Source: JANPJV01 sp031425695
GTDB taxonomy: Bacteria > Pseudomonadota > Gammaproteobacteria > Xanthomonadales > SZUA-5
Reading direction: 5' to 3'
Length of the DNA: 20,793 nucleotides
Assembly: GCA_031425695.1 (NCBI GenBank)
Contig: JANPJV010000110.1
Coordinates: forward strand, 1 to 20,793
Below are positions 9,001 through 15,821 of the stretch, piece after piece. How positions within the stretch are numbered: position 1 is the stretch's first letter; each line of letters starts with the position of its first letter. The notes under the pieces are model-generated. The model saw only the letters and a program-made list of their open reading frames with translations. It made no database searches and had not been told where the DNA came from. Made by a program: the position numbers and the translations under genes.

Positions 9001-9223
9001 GGAGCAGGTCCGCACCGGTGTAGGCGCCGAGCTGGAAGTCGGTGAGCACGATTTCGTGCCGATGCGCTGCCAGTACCCGGATGGCCTCATCAAACGAAGA
9101 AGCGGTCTCGACTTGATACGGCTGGTCCGAGCCCAGGCGTGCGAAGAGGTCCAGGATCAGGAAACGATCGTCCGGGTCATCGTCAACCACCAGCACTCGC
9201 AACGGCGGAATGGTTACGCTCAC
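6026..9223 (-). CDS. LOV photoreceptor-type c-di-GMP enzyme, REC-PAS-PAS-LOV-GGDEF-EAL-REC
   Basis: 1065 residues, soluble. Order: receiver with Asp62 and Lys112 (about 8-125); PAS (about 140-265); PAS (about 270-365); LOV (about 375-490); GGDEF (about 500-665); EAL (about 675-925); second receiver with Asp945/946, Asp989 and Lys1040 (about 940-1060). The LOV domain has Cys418 in GRNCRFMQ, plus Gln422, Asn450, Asn460 and Gln481, the flavin-contacting set, with the same spacing as phototropin LOV domains. The diguanylate cyclase motif is AGDEF (578-582) and lacks an RxxD inhibitory site. The phosphodiesterase residues are complete: EAL 707-709, Asn766, Glu798, DDFG 828-831, Lys849, Glu885, Gln905. 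The likely net activity is blue-light- and phosphorylation-tuned c-di-GMP hydrolysis (inference). GTG 9223 has GGAG five bases upstream; longer frames (up to 9352) would translate repeat copy 3. The C-terminal receiver resembles the regulator at 4260. Confidence 0.95.
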   Translation of the reverse strand: MSVTIPPLRVLVVDDDPDDRFLILDLFARLGSDQPYQVETASSFDEAIRVLAAHRHEIVLTDFQLGAYTGADLLRATAGDAQRPPMIVLTGHGSPEIDRLCLAEGAADYLVKERLDAIGLERSLRYAVERHRLGRQLADREREYRMLFDASPVPMWVHDPETLNILEVNIAAIEQYGYTRSEFLNLRLTDLRATEDVESFLEFNRKHRPTSGHFQSGVWRHRRKDGAPIDVEIVRSDVHLESGAVRMVLALDISAKLRAETALRASEATLRQVLRDIADGLIVVAADGRILFANPAACQILGEPETDLVGRPALPALLNPKRERVELKDAFGATRIVDVRVSETHWNGQAAQELILHDVTEQRANERQLVMLRRAVESASDGITIVDVSRSDNPIIYVNPAFERITGYRASEVIGRNCRFMQGEDREQPAIAEMWQACSEQRSCVVFVRNYRKDGSLFWNRLTLSPVRNHEGGLTHYIGVQTDVTEQKYLEAERNYLATHDAVTGLPRYTAVTEARLEVLLGNAREHGTRLVLLFVDLDGFNSVNDTMGFATGDAALRQIADRLRERAGVGAEVMRYAGDEFLVAVEEPDINVDLLRLASSYCERIAEPMPISSTATLYLTASVGASCFPDSGQSVLELIRQADIATNRAKRSGRNGAFVFGNELRETLSDRMALGGRMRDALTRGEFLLHYQPQVDAQDGTVVGLEALVRWDSPEFGLLPPRRFIPVAEDSGMILQLGAWVLRSACRQMRQWMDAGLTGFIVSVNVSAAQMQRPTFIEDVRKIIEETGIVATMLELELTESVLMDNAERAIGLMQELKKLGVRLALDDFGVGYSSLSYLRRFPLDKLKIDQSFISDITQDGNDAALVRAIIAMGHHLGMRIVAEGVETAAQYGYLKRNHCDEFQGFYFSRPLAAVDVPEILRRRYLLPLGPGEDVADRTLLVLDDEENIRRSLLRLLRRDGYRILDAGNAAEAFELLATHRVQVILSDQRMPGISGTEFLSQVKEMYPDTVRMVLSGFTDLSSVTEAINRGAIYKFLTKPWDDDALRAQVLEAFRRQEQLRGGG

Positions 9224-9304
9224 GCAGTCTCCGGTGGCGACGCCACCCATCCGGCAGGACTGGAGAGTATCCCGCGCCGGCGATCCCGACTTCCACTGCT
9301 CATG

Positions 9305-9420
9305 GAAGGTCTGAGCAAATCCATCCATGGGCTTCTCAGACACGCTGAACAAAAAAAGTTGTTTTTGTTCGCTTCATCAATGAATTGCGCCATCCAAAGC
9401 GACGGCACATCCCTGTGCCG
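9305..9420 (+). repeat. Multi-stem intergenic repeat, copy 3 (partly degenerate)
   Basis: Stem 1 is GTCTGAG/CTCAGAC (9309-9341) with an inner CCAT/ATGG. Stem 2 is GAACAAAAA/TTTTTGTTC. Stem 3 has decayed, keeping only the preceding CGCTTCAT. Stem 4 is CGGCACA/TGTGCCG, ending at 9420. Unlike copies 1, 2 and 4, it lies in the divergent gap between the LOV gene and the ankyrin gene, upstream of both. It could therefore affect either 5' region, or simply be a degraded copy. The rest of the 9224-9490 gap shows no other feature. Confidence 0.82.
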
Positions 9421-9490
9421 CGCCACCGGTTGTTCCCGGCGAGCCCGGCAAGGTGTAGAAAACAGCGGACCCCAACCGGAGACCGATCTC

Positions 9491-10159
9491 ATGTCCGATC
9501 CGCAAACCTTTTTCTTCGAGGCACTGGGTCGCGGCGACCAGGCCGCCGCCGAACTGCAACTGGACGCTGATCCCGGCCTGCTCAAAAGTGTCGATGCGCA
9601 GGGCGTGTCGCCGATCGTGTTCGCCTGTTATCGCGGCCAGATGGCAACGGCCGAATGGCTGGCCGAGCGCAAGGGTGAGCTCGACCTGGCCGAGGCGCTG
9701 GTGCTCGGTCGGCGTGGCGTGGTCCTCGCGCGCCTCGCGGCGGACCCCATGGCGGCGCGCGGACATTCGGCGGATGGGTTTTCCATGCTCGGGCTGGCGG
9801 TGTTCTTTGGCCGGTTCGACTGCGCTGCGCTGCTGCTCGGCGCCGGCGCCGACGTCGATGCAGCCGCCACCAATCCGATGCGCGTGGCACCGGTGCATGC
9901 CGCCTCCGCCCAGGCCGACGAAGAACGCGCGCTGCGGCTGATGCACCTGTTGCTCGCCTTTGGTGCCAACTTGAACGCAGCACAAGCCGGCGGCTGGACC
10001 GCGCTGCACTCCGCCGCGCATCGCGACTACCCGTCGCTGGCGGCGCTGCTGCTCGGCGCCGGTGCCGATCCAGCGGCGCGCAGCGACGACGGCCGCACCG
10101 CGCTCGAGATGGCGCGCGCCGAGAATCGCAGCCGCGCGCTCGGCGTGCTCGAACGCTGA
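9491..10159 (+). CDS. Ankyrin-repeat protein
   Basis: 222 residues without a signal peptide or membrane segment. Ankyrin-type repeats are clear from about residue 35 onward: SPIVFACYRGQ (40-50), FSMLGLAVFFGRFDCAALLLGAGADVDAA (97-125), APVHAASAQADEERALRLMHLLLAFGANLNAA (133-164), WTALHSAAHRDYPSLAALLLGAGADPAA (169-196) and GRTALEMARAENR (201-213). About five repeats form a binding surface for an unidentified partner. ATG 9491 has GGAG about nine bases upstream; the longer open frame to 8507 is antisense to the LOV gene and not coding. The gene ends 76 bases before putP on the same strand, so the two may be co-transcribed, although no functional link is evident. Confidence 0.9.
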   Translation: MSDPQTFFFEALGRGDQAAAELQLDADPGLLKSVDAQGVSPIVFACYRGQMATAEWLAERKGELDLAEALVLGRRGVVLARLAADPMAARGHSADGFSMLGLAVFFGRFDCAALLLGAGADVDAAATNPMRVAPVHAASAQADEERALRLMHLLLAFGANLNAAQAGGWTALHSAAHRDYPSLAALLLGAGADPAARSDDGRTALEMARAENRSRALGVLER

Positions 10160-10235
10160 GTACACTGCGGCGGTTTTGCGGCCGCCACGCACCGTCGCAC
10201 GCCGATTTACCACGCTGCCAATAACCAGGACGACC

Positions 10236-11717
10236 ATGACTGCAAGCGCGCCGATGCTGATCACCTTCGCGATCTACCTGATCGGCATGCTCGGGATTGG
10301 CCTCTACGCCTGGTGGCGTACGCGCAGCTTCGACGATTACATCCTCGGCGGCCGCAGTCTGAATCCGTGGGTGACGGCACTTTCGGCCGGCGCCTCGGAC
10401 ATGAGCGGCTGGCTGCTGATGGGACTTCCCGGCGCGCTGTTTCTTTCCGGACTGGCCGAATCCTGGATCGCCATCGGCCTGGTTCTCGGCTCGTGGCTCA
10501 ACTGGACGCTGGTGGCCGGCCCCTTGCGGGTCTACACAGAACGCGCGAACAACGCGCTCACGCTGCCCGACTATTTCACCCATCGGTTCGAGGATCGCAG
10601 CCGCCTGCTGAGGGTGATCTCGGCCCTGGTGATCCTGGTGTTCTTTGCCATCTACTCGGCTTCGGGCATCGTCGCCGGTGCGCGCCTGTTCGAGGCGACC
10701 TTCAACATTCCCTATGCGACGGCACTCTGGGCCGGCGCTGCCGTGACCATCGCCTACACGCTGATCGGCGGTTTCCTCGCGGTGAGCTGGACCGACACCG
10801 TGCAGGCGACGCTGATGATCCTGGCGTTGCTGATCGCACCGATCGTCCTCATTTCAGCGGTTGGCGGCCCTGGCGCCGCGCTCGCGAGCATTGCCGCCTT
10901 CGATCCCGCCCGCGCAGATTTCTTCCAGGGCACCACCATCGTAGGAATCATTTCCCTGCTGGCCTGGGGGCTCGGCTATTTTGGCCAGCCCCACATCGTT
11001 TCGCGCTTCATGGCGGCCGACTCGCTGCAGGCAATCAAGCCCGCGCGCCGCATCGCCATGAGCTGGATGATCCTGTGCCTGTTCGGCGCGATGGCCGTCG
11101 GCTTTTTCGCCATCGCCTGGGTCGCCGCCAACCCGGGGCCCGGCGCCTCGGTCGTCGCCAACCCCGAGCGCGTCTTCATCGTCGTCGCCCAGCAGTTGTT
11201 CAACCCCTGGATCGCGGGCGTGCTGCTGTCCGCCATCCTCGCCGCGATCATGAGCACGCTCAGCTGCCAGCTGCTGGTCTGCGCGAGCGCGCTCACCGAG
11301 GATTTCTACAAGCCCTTCCTGCGCCCGCAGGCCGGCCAGCGCGAGCTCATCTGGGTCGGTCGCAGCGCGCTCCTGGCCATCTCGCTGGTCGCAATCGCCC
11401 TCGCATGGGATCCGAATAACCGCGTGCTCGACCTCGTGGCCTACGCCTGGGCCGGCTTCGGCGCGGCCTTCGGCCCGGTCGTCCTGCTGTCCCTCGGCTG
11501 GCGCCGCATGACCCGCAACGGCGCCCTCGCCGGGATGCTCACCGGCGCGCTTACCGTGCTCATCTGGAAACAGTACGCCTGGCTCGGCCTCTACGAAATG
11601 GTCCCCGGCTTCGCCTTCGCCTGCATCGCGATCTACGTCGTCAGCCGCCTCGACCGCGAACCCCCCGCGTCCGTCCTCGCGCTATTCGATCGCGTCCGGG
11701 CCGAGTTGCGGGCGTGA
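10236..11717 (+). CDS. putP: Sodium/proline symporter
   Basis: 493 residues of the sodium:solute symporter family, an inner-membrane protein with about 13 predicted hydrophobic helices. It imports L-proline with Na+. The family's key residues fall at the E. coli PutP numbers: Asp55 and Ser57 in GASDMSGW, and Ser340/Thr341 in IMSTLSCQLLVC, all implicated in sodium binding. The C-terminal half keeps SALTEDFYKPF. ATG 10236 is preceded by AGGA. Length is close to the 502 residues of E. coli PutP. It follows the ankyrin gene by 76 bases. Downstream is the repeat-rich region from 11725. No putA is in the window, so proline could serve as nutrient or osmoprotectant. Confidence 0.95.
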   Translation: MTASAPMLITFAIYLIGMLGIGLYAWWRTRSFDDYILGGRSLNPWVTALSAGASDMSGWLLMGLPGALFLSGLAESWIAIGLVLGSWLNWTLVAGPLRVYTERANNALTLPDYFTHRFEDRSRLLRVISALVILVFFAIYSASGIVAGARLFEATFNIPYATALWAGAAVTIAYTLIGGFLAVSWTDTVQATLMILALLIAPIVLISAVGGPGAALASIAAFDPARADFFQGTTIVGIISLLAWGLGYFGQPHIVSRFMAADSLQAIKPARRIAMSWMILCLFGAMAVGFFAIAWVAANPGPGASVVANPERVFIVVAQQLFNPWIAGVLLSAILAAIMSTLSCQLLVCASALTEDFYKPFLRPQAGQRELIWVGRSALLAISLVAIALAWDPNNRVLDLVAYAWAGFGAAFGPVVLLSLGWRRMTRNGALAGMLTGALTVLIWKQYAWLGLYEMVPGFAFACIAIYVVSRLDREPPASVLALFDRVRAELRA

Positions 11718-11724
11718 GGGTTTG

Positions 11725-11833
11725 AAGAGCAAAGGCTCATCCGCAGATTACATAGATGAAGAGCGGATTCCCTCAGATTAAAGCAAGAGAATTTTATCCA
11801 CAGATTTCGCAGATTTCCGCAGATTAAGAGCGC
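11725..11833 (+). repeat. Left arm of a long inverted repeat
   Basis: This arm, read 5' to 3', closely matches the reverse complement of 12150-12283. It contains an exact 30-base-class block (ATTACATAGATGAAGAGCGG then ATTCCCTCAGATTAA) and the internally repetitive TTATCCACAGATTTCGC / AGATTTCCGCAGATTAA. The right arm has about 25 extra bases in the middle. The arm follows the putP stop by eight bases, so transcription past putP would enter it. Confidence 0.9.
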
Positions 11834-11956
11834 GATTTGGGCTTTGTAGAGTCGCGGGCTTGGACTGCTCCTCTCTCCCTGCTTGTAGGGAGGGGCCTGG
11901 GAAGTGGGCGCTTTGGGCGAGAAACGGCCCCTCTCTCCCGACTTCCTCTCCCTAAG

Positions 11957-12076
11957 GAAGGTCTGAACAAGTCCATCCTGGACTTTTCAGACACGCTCAA
12001 CAAAAAGTGTCATTTTTGTTTCGCTTCATTTTCAATAACTTACGTCATCGAAAATGGCGGCACATCCATGTGCCGC
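11957..12076 (+). repeat. Multi-stem intergenic repeat, copy 4 (most complete)
   Basis: This is the best-preserved copy. Stem 1 is GTCTGAA/TTCAGAC with inner GTCC/GGAC (11961-11992). Stem 2 is AACAAAAA/TTTTTGTT around loop GTGTCA. Stem 3 is CATTTTC/GAAAATG with partial inner pairing. Stem 4 is GCGGCACA/TGTGCCGC, ending at 12076. C/T-rich blocks (CCCTCTCTCCC, CCTCTCCC) precede it and GGGAGAGGGG follows at about 12116, so the unit itself seems bounded by an inverted C/T-G/A motif. Confidence 0.92.
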
Positions 12077-12078
12077 AC

Positions 12079-12105
12079 GGAACCTCTGACTTTTTCAGAG
12101 GTTCC
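12079..12105. other. Perfect 11-bp hairpin
   Basis: GGAACCTCTGA and TCAGAGGTTCC pair around a five-base CTTTT loop, directly after repeat copy 4. No T-run follows on either strand, so it is not a standard intrinsic terminator. It may be a further stem of the composite repeat. Confidence 0.85.
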
Positions 12106-12149
12106 CTAATAGCACGGGAGAGGGGAGCATTAGTTTTGCCATCGCGTTT

Positions 12150-12283
12150 CGCTTTTAATCTGCGGAAATCTGCGAAATCTGTGGATAAAAATGCTTTCGC
12201 TTCTGTGATCAAAGACCTCTGGCTTTAATCTGAGGGAATCCGCTCTTCATCTATGTAATCTGTGGATAAGCCTTTCGCTCTTA
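12150..12283 (-). repeat. Right arm of the long inverted repeat
   Basis: This is the reverse-complement partner of 11725-11833. It ends 11 bases before the stop of the 3-hydroxybutyrate dehydrogenase gene, so each arm abuts the 3' end of a convergent gene. The whole gap 11718-12294 (577 bases) contains only repeats and no credible gene. A transcript crossing both arms could fold into a stem of about 100 base pairs. Confidence 0.9.
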
Positions 12284-12294
12284 CCCCGACAGAG

Positions 12295-13077
12295 CTACTG
12301 CGCAGTCCACCCGCCGTCCATGGCGATGTTGCTGCCGGTCATCTGCGAGGCGGCGTCAGAGCAGAGGAAGACGGCAAGGGCGGCGACCTGGTCGACGGTG
12401 ACGAATTCCTTGGTGGGTTGGGCGGCGAGCATGACGTCGCGCTTGACCTGTTCCTCGGTCAGGCCACGTGCACGCATGGTGTCGGGGATCTGTTTTTCGA
12501 CGAGCGGTGTCCACACGTAGCCGGGGCAGATCGAGTTGACGGTGATGCCGAAGCTCGCGACTTCCAGGGCGATCGATTTGGTGAAGCCCGCGATACCGTG
12601 CTTGGCGGCCACGTAGGCGCTCTTGAAGGGTGATGCCACCAGCGCATGGGCGGAGGCAGTGTTGATGATGCGGCCCCAGCGTCGTGCCTTCATTCCGGGA
12701 ATGGCGGCGCGCGTGGCGTGGAAAGCTGCGCTCAGGTTGATCGCGATGATCTGGTCCCACTTGTCGACCGGGAAATCCTCGATCGGGCTGACGTGCTGGA
12801 TGCCGGCGTTGTTGACCAGCACGTCGACGCTGCCAAAGGCATCCACGGCGCCAGCCACCATGCTGGCGATCTCCTCGCCGACGCGCATGTCGGCGCCCGA
12901 GTAGCGGACTTCGACCTTGAACTCGTCGGCCAGCGCCATGCGGATGCGCTCGATCTCGGCAACATCGCCGAAGCCGTTGATCGTGAGATTCATTCCCTGC
13001 GCGGCGAAAGCGCGCGCTATTGCGAGGCCGATGCCACTGGTGGAACCGGTGACCAATGCGTTGCGTGCGGATGCCAT
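12295..13077 (-). CDS. bdhA: D-3-hydroxybutyrate dehydrogenase
   Basis: 260 residues, a classical short-chain dehydrogenase/reductase that interconverts (R)-3-hydroxybutyrate and acetoacetate with NAD(H) in the cytosol, in polyhydroxybutyrate or ketone-body use. The cofactor motif TGSTSGIG spans 10-17, NNAG 89-92, and the catalytic set Asn114, Ser142, Tyr155 and Lys159 stands at the positions known for the family. The distinguishing tail AAQPTKEFVTVDQVAALAVF and C-terminal DGGWTAQ separate it from generic SDR enzymes. ATG 13077 has AGAGG nine bases upstream; in-frame sequence further upstream does not resemble the family. No other polyhydroxybutyrate gene is present in the window. Confidence 0.93.
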   Translation of the reverse strand: MASARNALVTGSTSGIGLAIARAFAAQGMNLTINGFGDVAEIERIRMALADEFKVEVRYSGADMRVGEEIASMVAGAVDAFGSVDVLVNNAGIQHVSPIEDFPVDKWDQIIAINLSAAFHATRAAIPGMKARRWGRIINTASAHALVASPFKSAYVAAKHGIAGFTKSIALEVASFGITVNSICPGYVWTPLVEKQIPDTMRARGLTEEQVKRDVMLAAQPTKEFVTVDQVAALAVFLCSDAASQMTGSNIAMDGGWTAQ

Positions 13078-13275
13078 GGCTGCGCCTCTACGAATTCGCG
13101 AGCCCGCGATTCTCGCCCATGCAGGTTGCGCGGGCACGCCGAACAGCGCCTCCCGCACCTGTCCGTTGGATACATGCCTGACACGACACTGAGGCGAGCG
13201 CTGCTCGAGTTCAGGATCGATCACTCATGATCGCGGCGCGCAACATAAATTCGCCTCACGGAATGCTCACGCGGC

Positions 13276-13304
13276 TTATCCAATGCGCACTAAGCGGCTA
13301 AGAT
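13276..13304 (+). promoter_or_regulatory. Candidate promoter of the small secreted protein gene
   Basis: TTATCC and TAAGAT are separated by 17 bases, which would start transcription near 13311, about 30 bases before the GTG start. Matches to consensus are modest. The rest of the 13078-13339 gap shows no other feature. Confidence 0.35.
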
Positions 13305-13339
13305 CTACCGCTGCCCATCCATCGCTCCAGGAGATGAAC

Positions 13340-13657
13340 GTGATCGCTCGACTCAGCGCCGCCCTGTTACTGGTCTTGTGTGCCGGCGCCGCCAGCGCCC
13401 AGCAAGCTGTCAACCCGAAGGTGATGTCCGACGAGGAACGCGCAGAAATCAATGCGCAGCGTCGTGCCGGCTGCAAGGGCCACAGCGCCAATCTCAAGAT
13501 GCTGCAATCCAACCCGAAGATCGAGATCGAAGAGCGCGGCAAGCGTCGTCTGCTGACCACCGAAGAGCGCGACGCACAGATCGCCGAAACGCAACGCGTG
13601 CTCGAGCAATATTGCGGTGAAAAGGCACAGGCGAAAGCTGCGGGCAGCACCGGCTGA
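13340..13657 (+). CDS. Small secreted protein with a conserved Cys pair
   Basis: About 105 residues. A hydrophobic signal peptide (about 1-20, cleavage likely after ASA before QQAVNP) directs export to the periplasm. The mature part is helical and charged, with two cysteines (Cys45 and Cys92) that could form a disulphide, in the pattern C-x-x-x-(A)NL...NP...LLTTEERDAQIAETQRVLEQYC. It resembles the C-terminal tail of the DUF4124-type secreted proteins common in Xanthomonadales, but the DUF4124 domain itself is missing. GTG 13340 is preferred because AGGAG lies six bases upstream; ATG 13334 directly abuts that AGGAG. Function unknown. A terminator shared with metK follows. Confidence 0.8.
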   Translation: MIARLSAALLLVLCAGAASAQQAVNPKVMSDEERAEINAQRRAGCKGHSANLKMLQSNPKIEIEERGKRRLLTTEERDAQIAETQRVLEQYCGEKAQAKAAGSTG

Positions 13658-13680
13658 CCCAGGCTTGCATCGCTGGTAAA

Positions 13681-13713
13681 CGAAAGGCCCGCGTTCGCGG
13701 GCCTTTCGTTTTC
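13681..13713. terminator. Bidirectional rho-independent terminator
   Basis: CGAAAGGCCCGC and GCGGGCCTTTCG form a perfect 12-base-pair stem around GTTC (13681-13708), followed by TTTTC on the plus strand and TTTACC on the minus strand. It lies between the convergent small secreted protein gene and metK and can serve both. Confidence 0.94.
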
Positions 13714-13731
13714 TTGAGCTTGCGTCGTGCT

Positions 13732-14943
<1,212 letters not shown>

Positions 14944-14989
14944 CGAAGAAGGGATCCTCAGCAGGGCTGATCAGGATGAAGGGCCGCGG

Positions 14990-14995
14990 ATCATA
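14990..14995 (-). promoter_or_regulatory. Candidate metK -10 box
   Basis: TATGAT on the minus strand would start transcription near 14983, giving a leader of about 40 bases. A TTGTGC lies upstream with a long 19-base spacer, so the -35 is uncertain. Confidence 0.4.
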
Positions 14996-15063
14996 CCCGT
15001 GCTTTCCTGAGCTTGCACAATACGGACGGCTAGACGGCTGTAAGTCCGCACCATGTACCGGTT

Positions 15064-15095
15064 GCGCCACCTCGTTAACTGCCTATCCGTGGCGC
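15064..15095 (-). other. Hairpin after the export operon
   Basis: GCGCCAC/GTGGCGC form a seven-base-pair stem with an 18-base loop immediately after the stop of the last operon gene. No T-run follows, so it may stabilise the 3' end rather than terminate transcription alone. Confidence 0.4.
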
Positions 15096-15821
15096 TCAGG
15101 CCGCTGCGGCCTGCCCTTCCATCCAACCATCCAGGAGCTTGATCTGCCGCGTGGCGCGGCGCGCATTCTCGGGATTGTGGGTGACCATGATGATCGTTGC
15201 GCCCTCGCGGTTGAGCTCGCTCAACAGATTCATGATGAGCTCGCCCTGGCTTGAGTGAAGGGCGCCGGTGGGCTCGTCGGCGAGCAGCAGTTTCGGGCGC
15301 GTGATGGTGGCGCGCGCGACCGCCACCAGCTGCTGCTGTCCACCGGAAAGCTGCTTGGGATAGAGGTCTTTCTTGCCGACGATCTGGAAGCGGTCGAGGA
15401 CGTCGGCGACGCGGGCCTTGCGCTCGGCGGTCGCCACATTGCGATAGCTCAACGGCAACTCGAGATTCTCGGCAACCGTGAGGTCGTCGAGCAGATGGTA
15501 GTTCTGGAAGATGAAGCCGATCGCCTCGCGCTGCAGGTTCTGACGCTGCTTGGCGTTGAGCTCGTGCACCGGCTTGTCGTCGAGGAAGTAGCGACCGCCG
15601 AACTCACTGTCCATGAGCCCGAGAATCGACAGCATGGTCGACTTGCCGGCGCCGGAGGGGCCGGTCACGGCGACGAATTCGCCCGCCGCGATCGTGAGAT
15701 CGATGTGCCGCAACAGCCACAGCCGGGCACTGCCGGCCGGTACGGATTTCTCGAGCTTTTCTAGACGGATCATTGGCTTGCTCACTTCTCTGTGCGCGCT
15801 CTGCGCGGTAGATTCATTCAT
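15096..15821 (-). CDS. ABC transporter ATP-binding protein (second ATPase of the export operon)
   Basis: 241 residues from ATG 15821, which overlaps the end of the permease gene by eight bases and suggests translational coupling; an internal ATG (residue 17, MIRLEKL) is an alternative start. The nucleotide-binding domain is intact: Walker A GPSGAGKST (54-62), Q-loop Gln106, signature LSGGQ (158-162), Walker B LLLADE (178-183) and switch His215. The D-loop reads GALHS (186-190), with His where the MacB/LolD-type partner at 18251 has NLDS. It belongs to the MacB/LolD family and probably powers the same permease, alone or as a heterodimer with the first ATPase. It is the fourth gene of the operon. 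Confidence 0.9.
   Translation of the reverse strand: MNESTAQSAHREVSKPMIRLEKLEKSVPAGSARLWLLRHIDLTIAAGEFVAVTGPSGAGKSTMLSILGLMDSEFGGRYFLDDKPVHELNAKQRQNLQREAIGFIFQNYHLLDDLTVAENLELPLSYRNVATAERKARVADVLDRFQIVGKKDLYPKQLSGGQQQLVAVARATITRPKLLLADEPTGALHSSQGELIMNLLSELNREGATIIMVTHNPENARRATRQIKLLDGWMEGQAAAA

Noticed and set aside
11725..12283. Insertion sequence
   Set aside because: Inverted arms are present but there is no transposase frame between them and no visible target duplication.
14944..15095. SAM or SAH riboswitch upstream of metK
   Set aside because: The likely leader is only about 40 bases and lacks the GAGG(A/G)GCGCTGC hallmark or a SAM-I-like structure.
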